Below, piece after piece: positions 1 to 7,451 of a stretch of DNA of 9,000 nucleotides (position 1 is the first letter of the stretch; the number at the start of each line of letters is the position of its first letter). The stretch comes from JBAZCO01 sp041654915 (GTDB lineage Bacteria; Bacillota; Clostridia; Christensenellales; DTU072): the NCBI GenBank assembly GCA_041654915.1, contig JBAZCO010000073.1:1-9000 (forward strand), in the 5' to 3' direction. A program made the translations under genes and the position numbers. Below the pieces are notes generated by a model that saw only the letters and a program-made list of their open reading frames with translations, was not told the origin of the DNA and ran no database searches.

Positions 1-1491
1 GTCGGACATTGCGGCAAGTTCTGCCACTCTCTTGGTGTTCAAACCTAAACCTTCGGCTACACGAGTGCCGTATTCGGGATGGACTTTGTAGAAAACAGCC
101 GCTTGCCTATATTGTATGCGCTCTAGCGCACCCGACATATGCCCTACTAAATTGGATATCAATCTTTCACGGTCGTAGTCGCTCATAACACGCTCATACA
201 GCGCACGGGCTTGTTCGTAGTCGTTGTCGGTAACGGGAAACGCATAGCGTGCCGCCTTTGCCTCGCCCAAAGCAATCGCTGGTACATCCTGTATGTGCTT
301 TGCCTCGGCGAAGTCATTTACGGAGTTGGGATAGTAATTGGCAGTTCTGCCATAATTATCGCCCGTCATCATCATACCGCTGCGCTCATTGGTATAAGGG
401 GTTGCGGCTTTGGGTGAGTTTACGGGAATAAGGTCGTGGTTCTTGCCCAAACGATAGCGGTGAGCGTCCTCGTAGGCAAACAGTCGCCCTTGCAAAAGTT
501 TGTCGGGGGACGGGTATATGCCGGGAATTAATGTGCTAGGCGCAAATGCCGCTTGCTCAACCTCAGCAAAAAAGTTTTCAGGGTTACGGTTTAGCACAAA
601 CTTGCCGACCTTGATTAATGGGAAATCAGCGTGATACCATACCTTAGTAACATCAAATGGGTCAAAGCGATACTCTTTTGCTTGCTCGTGCGTCATAATT
701 TGCACATATACTGTCCACGAAGGGAATTCGCCACGCTCAATAGCATTAAATAGGTCACGGGTTGCGTGGTCGGGGTCTGTGCCGCCTAGCCTTGTTGCCT
801 CATCAGCGGTAAGGCTCTTTGTGCCTTGGTCGTTTTTGAAGTGCCACTTAAACCAACAAGTTTCGCCCTTTTCGTTGTAAAACATCCAAGTATTAGCGCC
901 AAAGCCGTCCATATGTCTGTAATCTTGCGGTGTGCCTCTATCGCTAAACAAGAATGTCACTTGATGCGCCGACTCGGGGGTGAGGGATAGAAAATCCCAA
1001 AACATTGTCGCATCTTTAAGGTTGGTGCGAGGGTCTCTCTTTTGCGTATGTACAAAATCGGGGAACTTGATAGCGTCACGGATAAAGAATACGGGTGTGT
1101 TGTTGCCAACTACATCGTAGTTGCCCTCCTCTGTATAAAACTTGAGCGCAAAGCCACGGGGGTCTCTGTCTGAGTCGGCAGAGCCTATCTCACCGCCCAC
1201 GGTGGAAAACCGTGCAAATAATTCTGTCTTTTTGCCCGCCTCGGACAAAAATGCCGCTCTTGTGTATTTGGATAAGTCGTTGGTCACCTCAAAGTAGCCG
1301 TACGCTCCCGCTCCCTTTGCGTGTACCACCCTCTCGGGTATTCTTTCTCTTGTGAAATGGGCAAGTTTTTCTACCAAATAAGTGTCGTTTAGCAGCCCAT
1401 GTCCTTGTTCTCGGTTACCCGTTGTTATAGTATTTTGGTCATTCTCGACAGGTCTGCCGTATGCCGTGGTTAAAGTTTGTTTTTCTTTCAT
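1..1491 (-). CDS. katA: Monofunctional heme catalase, C-terminus cut by window edge
   Basis: This is a cytoplasmic heme catalase that disproportionates H2O2 to water and oxygen. Read from ATG at 1491, the frame stays open for 497 codons to the window edge without a stop. Small-subunit (clade 3) catalases are usually about 480-505 residues, so only the last few residues should be missing. Visible landmarks are the distal His57 in RERIPERVVHAKG, Asn130 in VVGNNTPVFFIRD, and the proximal heme ligand Tyr340 with Arg336 in RLFAYEDAHR. The spacings His57-Asn130 and His57-Tyr340 equal those I recall for bovine catalase (75-148 and 75-358). An AAGGAGGT ribosome binding site lies at 1497-1504, 5 bases before the ATG. 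The gene starts 63 bp after the stop of a membrane-protein gene on the same strand, so cotranscription is possible. I see no convincing sigma-A promoter in the short gap. The symbol katA rests on family, not on a species match. Confidence 0.97.
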   Translation of the reverse strand, partial: MKEKQTLTTAYGRPVENDQNTITTGNREQGHGLLNDTYLVEKLAHFTRERIPERVVHAKGAGAYGYFEVTNDLSKYTRAAFLSEAGKKTELFARFSTVGGEIGSADSDRDPRGFALKFYTEEGNYDVVGNNTPVFFIRDAIKFPDFVHTQKRDPRTNLKDATMFWDFLSLTPESAHQVTFLFSDRGTPQDYRHMDGFGANTWMFYNEKGETCWFKWHFKNDQGTKSLTADEATRLGGTDPDHATRDLFNAIERGEFPSWTVYVQIMTHEQAKEYRFDPFDVTKVWYHADFPLIKVGKFVLNRNPENFFAEVEQAAFAPSTLIPGIYPSPDKLLQGRLFAYEDAHRYRLGKNHDLIPVNSPKAATPYTNERSGMMMTGDNYGRTANYYPNSVNDFAEAKHIQDVPAIALGEAKAARYAFPVTDNDYEQARALYERVMSDYDRERLISNLVGHMSGALERIQYRQAAVFYKVHPEYGTRVAEGLGLNTKRVAELAAMSD

Positions 1492-1514
1492 ATATTACCT
1501 CCTTGGTGTTTTTT

Positions 1515-1528
1515 GGGAATAAATTCCC
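1515..1528. promoter_or_regulatory. 14-bp palindrome upstream of catalase, possible operator
   Basis: GGGAAT-AA-ATTCCC is an inverted repeat with perfect 6-bp arms, in the gap between the membrane-protein stop and the catalase ATG. It ends 23 bases upstream of the ATG and 10 bases upstream of the ribosome binding site. On the catalase transcript it could form a 5-bp stem with a 4-base loop. No U-run follows, so it is not a normal intrinsic terminator. It does not resemble the PerR box (TTATAAT-N-ATTATAA). An operator or a 5'-UTR hairpin for catalase is possible but unproven. Confidence 0.35.
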
Positions 1529-1554
1529 TCTTGTCGATTATTTATTGTGTTTAT

Positions 1555-2163
1555 TTATTTTATATAAGTTATATGTTCGTTATCCTTATTGGGTTTAAAT
1601 GTTTCCGTAAAGTTTACAAAAAACAGTACTATATATACAAGTACAAGCGGTATAAATTCATACAGCGCCATTTGAGTGAATATTGCAAGAAGTACAATAT
1701 CTATGAAACATAGTACAAAAAATGCTATGGAAAGAATGCGGTAGCGCAAGCTTTTTTTCCACATTTCAAGCAATCCTAATGCAACTGAAAACAATGCGAA
1801 TACGGAAAATAATACCGCTGTAACAACATGCATCCAATACCAAAACGGCTCTCTGGACATATTTGCAAAGGTAACTACCAAAAAGAACAACCCCGAATAT
1901 AGTAGCACTCTGCCAAGTTTGGCTTTGTAGCCCACACGGTCGTACATACGGTTTACATTTAAAAACAAAGCAATCCCTGCAAGCAAAGACCAAATAATAA
2001 ACAAACTAGTGTGAGATAGTCGCCCAATTTCGCTCAAAGAATATTGCAGCGGGTCATAAAGGTCTAAATAATACACGCCATAAATTAATGCGATAAGCAT
2101 AGAGCCAAAACAAAGCAGTTCGTTTTGCATTATCTTTTTAGCTTTGTTAATAAAATCTACCAT
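1555..2163 (-). CDS. Six-helix integral membrane protein of unknown function
   Basis: The 202-residue product is strongly hydrophobic, with about six membrane segments near residues 16-33, 50-70, 83-101, 108-131, 142-162 and 166-186. It has no cleavable signal peptide and ends in a short polar tail. The loop after helix 1 contains YSLSEIGR. Helix 4 begins with WYWMH, which puts aromatic residues and a histidine near the membrane surface. The overall look recalls small DUF998- or Frag1-like membrane proteins, but I am not confident of a family and assign no function. The ATG at 2163 is preceded by GGAAGG (2172-2177) at 8 bases. A TATAAT element lies a further 37 bases upstream. The catalase gene follows 63 bp downstream on the same strand. 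Confidence 0.85.
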   Translation of the reverse strand: MVDFINKAKKIMQNELLCFGSMLIALIYGVYYLDLYDPLQYSLSEIGRLSHTSLFIIWSLLAGIALFLNVNRMYDRVGYKAKLGRVLLYSGLFFLVVTFANMSREPFWYWMHVVTAVLFSVFALFSVALGLLEMWKKSLRYRILSIAFFVLCFIDIVLLAIFTQMALYEFIPLVLVYIVLFFVNFTETFKPNKDNEHITYIK

Positions 2164-2200
2164 AAATAATACCTTCCGTAAATGATTTTAAGCTAGTAAT

Positions 2201-2229
2201 ATTATACAAAAAACATCACCACTATTTAA
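2201..2229 (-). promoter_or_regulatory. Candidate sigma-A promoter for the membrane-protein gene
   Basis: On the minus strand there is a perfect -10 TATAAT (2201-2206) and, 17 bases upstream, a weak -35 TTAAAT (2224-2229). Transcription would start near 2194, giving a leader of about 30 bases with the GGAAGG ribosome binding site. It lies downstream of the ABC-F stop, so it would separate the membrane-protein/catalase unit from the ABC genes. The weak -35 limits confidence. Apart from this, the 114-bp gap 2164-2277 shows no clear terminator hairpin. Confidence 0.45.
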
Positions 2230-2277
2230 TCATATCACAAATAAAAGGTCGTTACAACTACTAATTTTTTGGGCAAG

Positions 2278-3876
2278 CTATTTTTGTGTTAGTTTCCATT
2301 TAACATACTCGTCATATGTTGCTCTGCGGTCTATGATTCCGTCGTCGGTTATCTCGATAATTCTGTTTGCCACACTCTCGACAAATTGATGGTCGTGCGA
2401 AGAAAACAGCACAACTCCTTTAAAATCTATTAAGCCATTATTCACAGCGGTAATTGCCTCTAAATCTAAGTGGTTGGTGGGTTGGTCTACTATGAGAACA
2501 TTGGCATATTTCATCATCATTCGGGAGAGCATACACCGCACCCGCTCACCGCCCGACAGCACATTTACAGGCTTAAAAACATCATCGCCAGAAAAAAGCA
2601 TTCTGCCTAAAAAACCCCTAAGGTATGCCTCCACATTGTCCTCGGAGCGTGCATACTGCCCTATCCAACGGAGCAGCGGCATATCATTATCGTCAAAAAA
2701 CGCATTGTTGTCCTTGGGAAAATATGACTGCGTTGTGCTAAGCCCCCACTTAAATCCGCCCTCATCGGGATTAATCTCTTCAACAAGTATTCTAAATAAA
2801 GTTGTAACCGCTATTTCGTTTCCTAAAAACGCTATTTTGTCACCCTTATCCAGCCTAAAGGATACCTTATTTAGCATTTTTACGCCGTCCACGGTTTTAG
2901 AAAGATTGTTAACGGTAAGCACTTCCTTACCTAATTCTCTGCCCATTTGGAAAGCTACATACGGGCTTTTTCTAGATGAGGCGGGCATATCCTCTATGGT
3001 GAGTTTTTCCAGCAGTTTTTTCCTTGCCGTTGCTTGACGGGCTTTGGACTTATTTGCCGAGAACCTTGCTATAAACGCCATAAGGTCTTTGGCTTTTTCT
3101 TCATTTTTCTTATTTTGGTCACGCTGCATACGCTGCATCAGTTGGCTAGACTCGTACCAAAAATCATAGTTGCCCACATATAGGCGCACTTCGGTAAAGT
3201 CAATATCGACTATATGCGTGCATACATTGTTCAAAAAATAGCGGTCGTGCGACACAACTATTACTGTCCCTTCATACTCAATTAAAAATTCCTCCAACCA
3301 CGCAACCGACTGTAAGTCCAAATGGTTGGTAGGCTCGTCCATAAGTATAATATCGGGTTTGCCAAACAGCGCTTGCGCTATTAGCACTTTAACCTTGTCT
3401 TTAGCTTGCAATTCGTCCATTTGCGCCTGCAAGGTGTCTATGTTAAGTCCCAAACCCTGTATTAGCAGTGACGCCTCTGTTTCCGCCTCCCAGCCGTCCA
3501 ACTCGGCAAACTCACACTCAAGTTCCGACACCAACATACCCTCTGCCTCTGTCATTTCCTCTTTGGCATAAAGCGCCTCTTTTTCCTGCAAAATTTGGTA
3601 TAGGCGGGCGTTACCCATAATTATAGTGTCTAAAACACTATACTCATCATAAGCAAAATGGTCTTGCTTGAGAACAGAAACCCGTTTATCCTTTTTCACA
3701 TTAACTTCGCCACGAGAAGGCTCTAGCTCCCCAGATATTAATTTTAAAAATGTGGATTTTCCTGCGCCGTTTGCGCCAATAATACCATAACAATTGCCTG
3801 CGGAAAACTTTATGTTCACTCCGCTAAACAAATTTGTACCGCTAAAGCCCAAACTCACATTGGTTAAAGTAATCAA
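2278..3876 (-). CDS. ABC-F family ATPase, YkpA/YbiT type
   Basis: This is a soluble twin-ATPase protein with no membrane segment. ABC-F proteins bind the ribosomal E-site region and act in translation or ribosome-targeting antibiotic resistance. Domain 1 has Walker A GANGAGKST (34-42), Walker B IILMDEP (176-182, Glu181) and His210. A charged linker (about 245-300) joins the domains. Domain 2 has the signature LSGGE (440-444), a Walker B ending in VDQPTNHLD (Gln465 at the catalytic Glu position) and His494. The domain 2 Walker A is degenerate, GNEIAVTT (352-359), with Thr where Lys is expected. The domain 1 signature is LQAKD (156-160) instead of LSGGQ. At 532 residues it matches YbiT/YkpA in length, and the AQALFGKPD stretch after the signature also fits. 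The start is TTG, chosen because AGGAGG lies 9 bases upstream and the protein opens MITLTNVSLGF. The MacB-like gene ends 57 bp upstream, so the two are probably cotranscribed. A role in resistance is not shown by sequence. Confidence 0.93.
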   Translation of the reverse strand: MITLTNVSLGFSGTNLFSGVNIKFSAGNCYGIIGANGAGKSTFLKLISGELEPSRGEVNVKKDKRVSVLKQDHFAYDEYSVLDTIIMGNARLYQILQEKEALYAKEEMTEAEGMLVSELECEFAELDGWEAETEASLLIQGLGLNIDTLQAQMDELQAKDKVKVLIAQALFGKPDIILMDEPTNHLDLQSVAWLEEFLIEYEGTVIVVSHDRYFLNNVCTHIVDIDFTEVRLYVGNYDFWYESSQLMQRMQRDQNKKNEEKAKDLMAFIARFSANKSKARQATARKKLLEKLTIEDMPASSRKSPYVAFQMGRELGKEVLTVNNLSKTVDGVKMLNKVSFRLDKGDKIAFLGNEIAVTTLFRILVEEINPDEGGFKWGLSTTQSYFPKDNNAFFDDNDMPLLRWIGQYARSEDNVEAYLRGFLGRMLFSGDDVFKPVNVLSGGERVRCMLSRMMMKYANVLIVDQPTNHLDLEAITAVNNGLIDFKGVVLFSSHDHQFVESVANRIIEITDDGIIDRRATYDEYVKWKLTQK

Positions 3877-3885
3877 ATCAAAAAA

Positions 3886-3891
3886 CCTCCT
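3886..3891 (-). promoter_or_regulatory. Ribosome binding site fixing the TTG start of the ABC-F gene
   Basis: A perfect AGGAGG on the minus strand is followed by 9 bases and then TTG (3874-3876). No in-frame ATG near this point fits the conserved N-terminus, so TTG is taken as the start. The strong site inside the 57-bp gap shows that the ABC-F gene is translated independently of the upstream MacB-like gene. Confidence 0.85.
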
Positions 3892-3933
3892 AGAAAATTG
3901 CTTTTACTAACTTGTCATAAAGCCGCCAGAATA

Positions 3934-6312
3934 TTATTCTGTTCTTAGCGCAACCACAGGGTCACGGCGGGCTGCGCTTATGGCTGGCATCAACCCAGAT
4001 ATAACGGTGAGGAAAATACTTATACCAACCAACCCCGCCGCCGCTAATATGTTCAAACTAGCTAGCCCCTCAACCTCTAGCAGTGCCGAGGTAATGAGGT
4101 TTATTGGTATGGATAATAAATATGTTACTGCCACGCCTATCAGCCCAGCAATGCCGCCGATAATCACGGTTTCGGCATTAAATACCCGCCTTATGTCCTT
4201 CTTTCTTGCCCCAATACTGCGCAATATGCCTATCTCTTTGGTGCGCTCTAGGACGGACACATAGGTGATTATCCCAATCATCACACTAGAAACCAAGAGC
4301 GATATAGCAGTAAAGCCCACCAAAACAACGGTTATTGTGTTTACAATACTGCTAAGCACAGTACCCAATATTTCCGACATATCCGTATAAATTATCATAT
4401 CGCCACGGTTTTTGCCCGTGTTGTAGTCGTTTAACACATTCTTAATATTTTCCTTTGCCGCAAAGTTTACTGGATATATGCTTATTGAGTTGGGAGATTC
4501 CACCCCGCCCAAAGAACGCAGGTGGCTCTCCCGTTGCTGTTCTTTGGTTTCGGTGAGCGTGCTTTTATACTCCAACCCCGTAAACGGGTTTAAAGCGGGG
4601 TTATCCTCCATCCACTCTACAATTTGTGAGTTAGCGTTTTCGCTCCTCACCCATTCGTAAAGTTCTTTGGTATAACCTATCCCCGAAGAAAGCATACCCG
4701 ATTCTGTACCCTTGTTCAAACGAACAATGCCCGATATAGTAAGCGTTTCCGATATTAAAAAATCAATGTCCATTGCAGATTTTTCCACATACTTACTGCC
4801 GCTCATTGTGTAGAGTTCGTCATTTAAGACAATCTTGAACTGCCTATTTATCAGCTCATCAAAGGTATATTCCTCAATGTTATCACCCACTGCTTTAAAG
4901 CCTAGGGATATCAATGTTTCCTCACCTATTTTATTATATTCGTCAACAATAAGCACAACTTGGTTTTTGTTTTGGGGCATATTGCCTATGAGTGCGGTGT
5001 ATTGCGCATCTAAAAAATCTTGCACGGGCAGCATCTGCCACAAAGAGCCGCCCCCCATTATATTGCCTACAGAGCCGCCAGAGCCTAGCGAATCATAGGT
5101 TGTTTGCCCTGCCTTTATCCCGTAAAAGTTTAGCCTTTGTCCGTTGGTGAAAATTATATCGTTGTACCACGAAGTATCAAGTTTTTCCTGCACATAAGTG
5201 ATATATTCGGCGGTAATTATATTGCGACTTATGATATCGGTTAGCTTTAGCGCCTCCTCTACAAAGACCTTGTGGGCAGCGGGGTATTTTTCCCATTCTT
5301 TAAACGATGACGACATATTCATAGCCGCATTGATATCTATTGCATCACGGGAAATCGTTATAGGAGCGCTAGAGAGCGTGTCTGTTTGCATCTTGTTAAT
5401 GTAGCCGTTCATACCGCTAGAAATTGCAAGAATAAGTGCCACGCCTATTATCCCAATAGAGCCGGCAATTGCCGTCATTGTGGTACGCCCCTTCTTGGTG
5501 AAAAGGTTGCGCATACTCAGGGATAGCGCAGTAAGAAAAGACATAGAAGTTTTTTCCCTTCCCCTGCCAAATATGCGTTTAAGTTTGGATTGGGGCGAAC
5601 TCACTAAATCTTGCGTTTGGGCTACCGTATCGCCTTTATAGGGCATAGAATCGTCCACTATTAGCCCGTCTAGCATATTTACTATCCTTGTGGAATATCT
5701 CTTTGCAAGTGTGGCATTATGCGTTACCATAATCACAAGCTTGTCGGAGGCTATTTCCTTTACCAAATCTAATATCTGTTCGCTTGTCCTTGTGTCCAAA
5801 GCGCCGGTAGGCTCGTCCAAAAGCAAGATATCGGGAGAATTTACTATCGCCCGTGCGATTGCCACTCTTTGCATCTGCCCGCCCGACAGTTGGTTGGGCT
5901 TTTTGTTTAGCTGTTCGGACAAGCCAACCTTGTCCAGAGCTTCTTTGGCTTTTTTCTTTCTCTCTTGCAGTGAAATGCCGGATATTGTTAGGGCAAGCTC
6001 CACATTATCTAGCACCTTGAGATGCGGGATAAGGTTGTAGCTTTGAAAGACAAATCCTATTCTTTTGTTCCTATAATTATCCCAATCCGAGTCTTTAAAA
6101 CCCTGTGTGGGCTTGCCATTTATTGTGAGTTCTCCTTGGGTGTAGCGGTCTAGCCCGCCTATGATATTCATAAGCGTTGTTTTGCCGCAACCCGAAGGTC
6201 CTAAAACAGAAACAAACTCATTTTCTCTAAATGCTATGTTGAGCCCTCGCAATGCCTCTATTGTTTGGTCGCCTACATAGTAATTTTTGGTGATGCCTGA
6301 AAGTTTAAGCAT
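3934..6312 (-). CDS. MacB-like fused ABC ATPase and FtsX-type permease
   Basis: This membrane transporter fuses an N-terminal ATPase to a MacB/FtsX permease (792 residues). The ATPase (about 1-225) has Walker A GPSGCGKTT (38-46), Q-loop Gln90, signature LSGGQ (142-146), Walker B ILLLDEP (162-168, Glu167), D-loop ALD (171-173) and His198, all intact. The permease has helix 1 near 281-301, a large extracellular domain of about 350 residues (302-650), then helices near 655-685, 713-740 and 752-778. It ends in AARRDPVVALRTE, typical of FtsX-like permeases. This family works by mechanotransmission, often on peptides, antibiotics or lipoproteins; the substrate here is unknown. AAGGAG lies 5 bases before the ATG. 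No adjacent membrane-fusion protein gene is seen, as expected for a cell without an outer membrane. The ABC-F gene follows after 57 bp, suggesting a two-gene export/ribosome-protection unit, which is inference. Confidence 0.95.
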   Translation of the reverse strand: MLKLSGITKNYYVGDQTIEALRGLNIAFRENEFVSVLGPSGCGKTTLMNIIGGLDRYTQGELTINGKPTQGFKDSDWDNYRNKRIGFVFQSYNLIPHLKVLDNVELALTISGISLQERKKKAKEALDKVGLSEQLNKKPNQLSGGQMQRVAIARAIVNSPDILLLDEPTGALDTRTSEQILDLVKEIASDKLVIMVTHNATLAKRYSTRIVNMLDGLIVDDSMPYKGDTVAQTQDLVSSPQSKLKRIFGRGREKTSMSFLTALSLSMRNLFTKKGRTTMTAIAGSIGIIGVALILAISSGMNGYINKMQTDTLSSAPITISRDAIDINAAMNMSSSFKEWEKYPAAHKVFVEEALKLTDIISRNIITAEYITYVQEKLDTSWYNDIIFTNGQRLNFYGIKAGQTTYDSLGSGGSVGNIMGGGSLWQMLPVQDFLDAQYTALIGNMPQNKNQVVLIVDEYNKIGEETLISLGFKAVGDNIEEYTFDELINRQFKIVLNDELYTMSGSKYVEKSAMDIDFLISETLTISGIVRLNKGTESGMLSSGIGYTKELYEWVRSENANSQIVEWMEDNPALNPFTGLEYKSTLTETKEQQRESHLRSLGGVESPNSISIYPVNFAAKENIKNVLNDYNTGKNRGDMIIYTDMSEILGTVLSSIVNTITVVLVGFTAISLLVSSVMIGIITYVSVLERTKEIGILRSIGARKKDIRRVFNAETVIIGGIAGLIGVAVTYLLSIPINLITSALLEVEGLASLNILAAAGLVGISIFLTVISGLMPAISAARRDPVVALRTE

Positions 6313-6367
6313 ATTCGCTCCTTATATTTTGCTTAAAATATTATAACTACAATTTTTTATTATAATA

Positions 6368-6405
6368 TCTAAAAAATTAGTCTTTAAAAAAATTATCTTT
6401 TTAGA
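6368..6405. repeat. AT-rich inverted repeat upstream of the MacB-like gene
   Basis: Perfect 8-bp arms TCTAAAAA (6368-6375) and TTTTTAGA (6398-6405) flank a 22-base centre. The centre also carries two tandem imperfect copies of AAAAAATTAG/TCTTT-like sequence (6371-6385 and 6386-6402). The repeat overlaps the -10 of the candidate promoter. It could be a regulator site or simply a product of AT-rich composition. The 160-bp gap 6313-6472 holds no other feature I can support. Confidence 0.3.
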
Positions 6406-6420
6406 ATACTATGTTAACAA
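6392..6420 (-). promoter_or_regulatory. Candidate sigma-A promoter for the MacB-like/ABC-F genes
   Basis: On the minus strand -35 TTGTTA (6415-6420) and -10 GATAAT (6392-6397) are separated by exactly 17 bases. Transcription would start near 6385 and give a leader of about 70 bases before the ATG at 6312. Other TATAAT strings nearby (for example around 6340 and 6361) lack a reasonable -35, so this is the best pairing, though the DNA is very AT-rich and chance matches are common. Confidence 0.4.
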
Positions 6421-6472
6421 AAAACTTATTATATGTAAAGGTAAAGAGAATACATTTCGCAAAACTTGGGGG

Positions 6473-7354
6473 TTAAAGTTTTTTGCGTGTTTTTACATCT
6501 TCTATAATATGTTCCGCTATGCTCCCCGCTATGTCCTTGCCGCTCACCTCGCTAAGACCCTTGAAGTGCGCATTGGAATTGACTTCCAGGACAAGCGGCT
6601 CGCCGCCTTTAGGCAAGAGGATATCCACCCCCGCAAAGCTCAAGCCTAACGCATTGGCGGCATCTATTGCAAGGGTTAATTCTTGGGTTGAAGGGTTATA
6701 AGAGCGCATTTTGCCGCCCAACGCAAAGTTAGCACGGAAGTCGCCGTTTTGCGGCAGTCGTTCGGCGGCGGCAATAGCTTTGCCGCCTGCAACATATATG
6801 CGTATATCCCTTGCGCCGCTTAAATATTCTTGAAAAAGCATATTTTCGCCTGCAAATTCCTTTAGTTTACCTATCAACTCTTGTCGGGAAGCAATAAGGT
6901 AGACATCTAGCCCAAAAGAGCCTTTGTTTTTCTTTAATATTAAAGGGAAACCCAATGTTCTTATCACAGTATTGATAAAATTATCATCCCCATACCCCAC
7001 CGCAGGGTAGGTAAGGGGCGTTAAAATTGTGGGTGGCATAGGAATCTTTGCTTTGTTCAAGATAATTGCTGTGCGTCCCTTGTCGTCCGCATTCTCTATT
7101 GCCGCCGCACTGTTATAAAGGGTGCAGCCCAGATTTTCCAAATGATAGGCAAGCAGGATATCTTTATCCCAAAATAGCACAAAGTCATATTTTTCCCTTG
7201 TGCCAGCGTCAAAACCAATATGTGCCAACACTTCAGCATTGCCCTTAATGGTTAAAGCTACATTCCGCTCAAAAAAAGCTCTCTCCAATGAGGAATAAAG
7301 TTCGTCAAAAGCCGTTGTTTTTATAAATGAATTTACAACAAGTAAGCCTTTCAT
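6473..7354 (-). CDS. RimK-like ATP-grasp ligase
   Basis: This is a probable cytoplasmic ATP-dependent carboxylate-amine ligase of the RimK/LysX group. These enzymes join an amino acid or amine to a carboxylate through an acyl phosphate; the substrate here cannot be told. The start is ATG 7354 (293 residues) because GGAG (7359-7362) precedes it and MKGLLVVNSF is a normal opening. The ATG at 7375 in the same frame has no ribosome binding site. A pre-ATP-grasp region (about 1-90) ends in NADDKGRT. The ATP-binding loop is KKNKGSFGLDV (141-151). DIRIYVAGG (183-191) and GDFRANFALGG (204-214) are characteristic of RimK-like folds. The metal-binding residues appear to be Asp244 in AGVDIL plus Glu257 and Asn259 in LEVNSN. 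It follows the methyltransferase gene by 97 bp and precedes the MacB-like gene by 160 bp. There is no linked ribosomal S6 gene or lysine-carrier gene to suggest a substrate. Confidence 0.92.
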   Translation of the reverse strand: MKGLLVVNSFIKTTAFDELYSSLERAFFERNVALTIKGNAEVLAHIGFDAGTREKYDFVLFWDKDILLAYHLENLGCTLYNSAAAIENADDKGRTAIILNKAKIPMPPTILTPLTYPAVGYGDDNFINTVIRTLGFPLILKKNKGSFGLDVYLIASRQELIGKLKEFAGENMLFQEYLSGARDIRIYVAGGKAIAAAERLPQNGDFRANFALGGKMRSYNPSTQELTLAIDAANALGLSFAGVDILLPKGGEPLVLEVNSNAHFKGLSEVSGKDIAGSIAEHIIEDVKTRKKL

Positions 7355-7451
7355 AGCGCTCCGTTTGCCAAACATAAACTTACAACAAAGTTAGCAGCAA
7401 CGCATTCTCTTTGGTTACAGTTTTTTGCAAATATATTGTTTGGCATTTATA

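Noticed and set aside
1515..1528. Intrinsic terminator between the membrane-protein and catalase genes
   Set aside because: The stem is short (5-6 bp) and is followed by A residues rather than a U-run on the minus-strand transcript.
1477..1713. 78-codon plus-strand open frame rich in Tyr, Lys and Ile
   Set aside because: It overlaps the catalase start and the membrane-protein C-terminus and reflects AT-rich DNA. It has no ribosome binding site of note.
2164..2277. Terminator downstream of the ABC-F gene
   Set aside because: T-rich and A-rich runs are present, but I could not find a paired stem before them.
2474..3037. 187-codon open frame on the plus strand
   Set aside because: It is antisense to the ABC-F gene and has a serine/leucine-rich composition typical of a reverse-strand shadow. 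The minus-strand protein has clear family motifs throughout.
3877..3933. Terminator or promoter between the MacB-like and ABC-F genes
   Set aside because: Neither a stem-loop nor a -35/-10 pair is visible in these 57 bases, only the ribosome binding site.
3326..6040. Several plus-strand frames over the ABC-F and MacB-like genes (for example 3326-3571, 3980-4264, 5690-6040)
   Set aside because: All are antisense shadows of genes with complete catalytic motifs, and none has a plausible start region or recognisable product.
7355..7375. Upstream ATG extending the RimK-like protein by 7 residues
   Set aside because: No Shine-Dalgarno precedes 7375, whereas GGAG precedes 7354 and the protein from there opens like its family.
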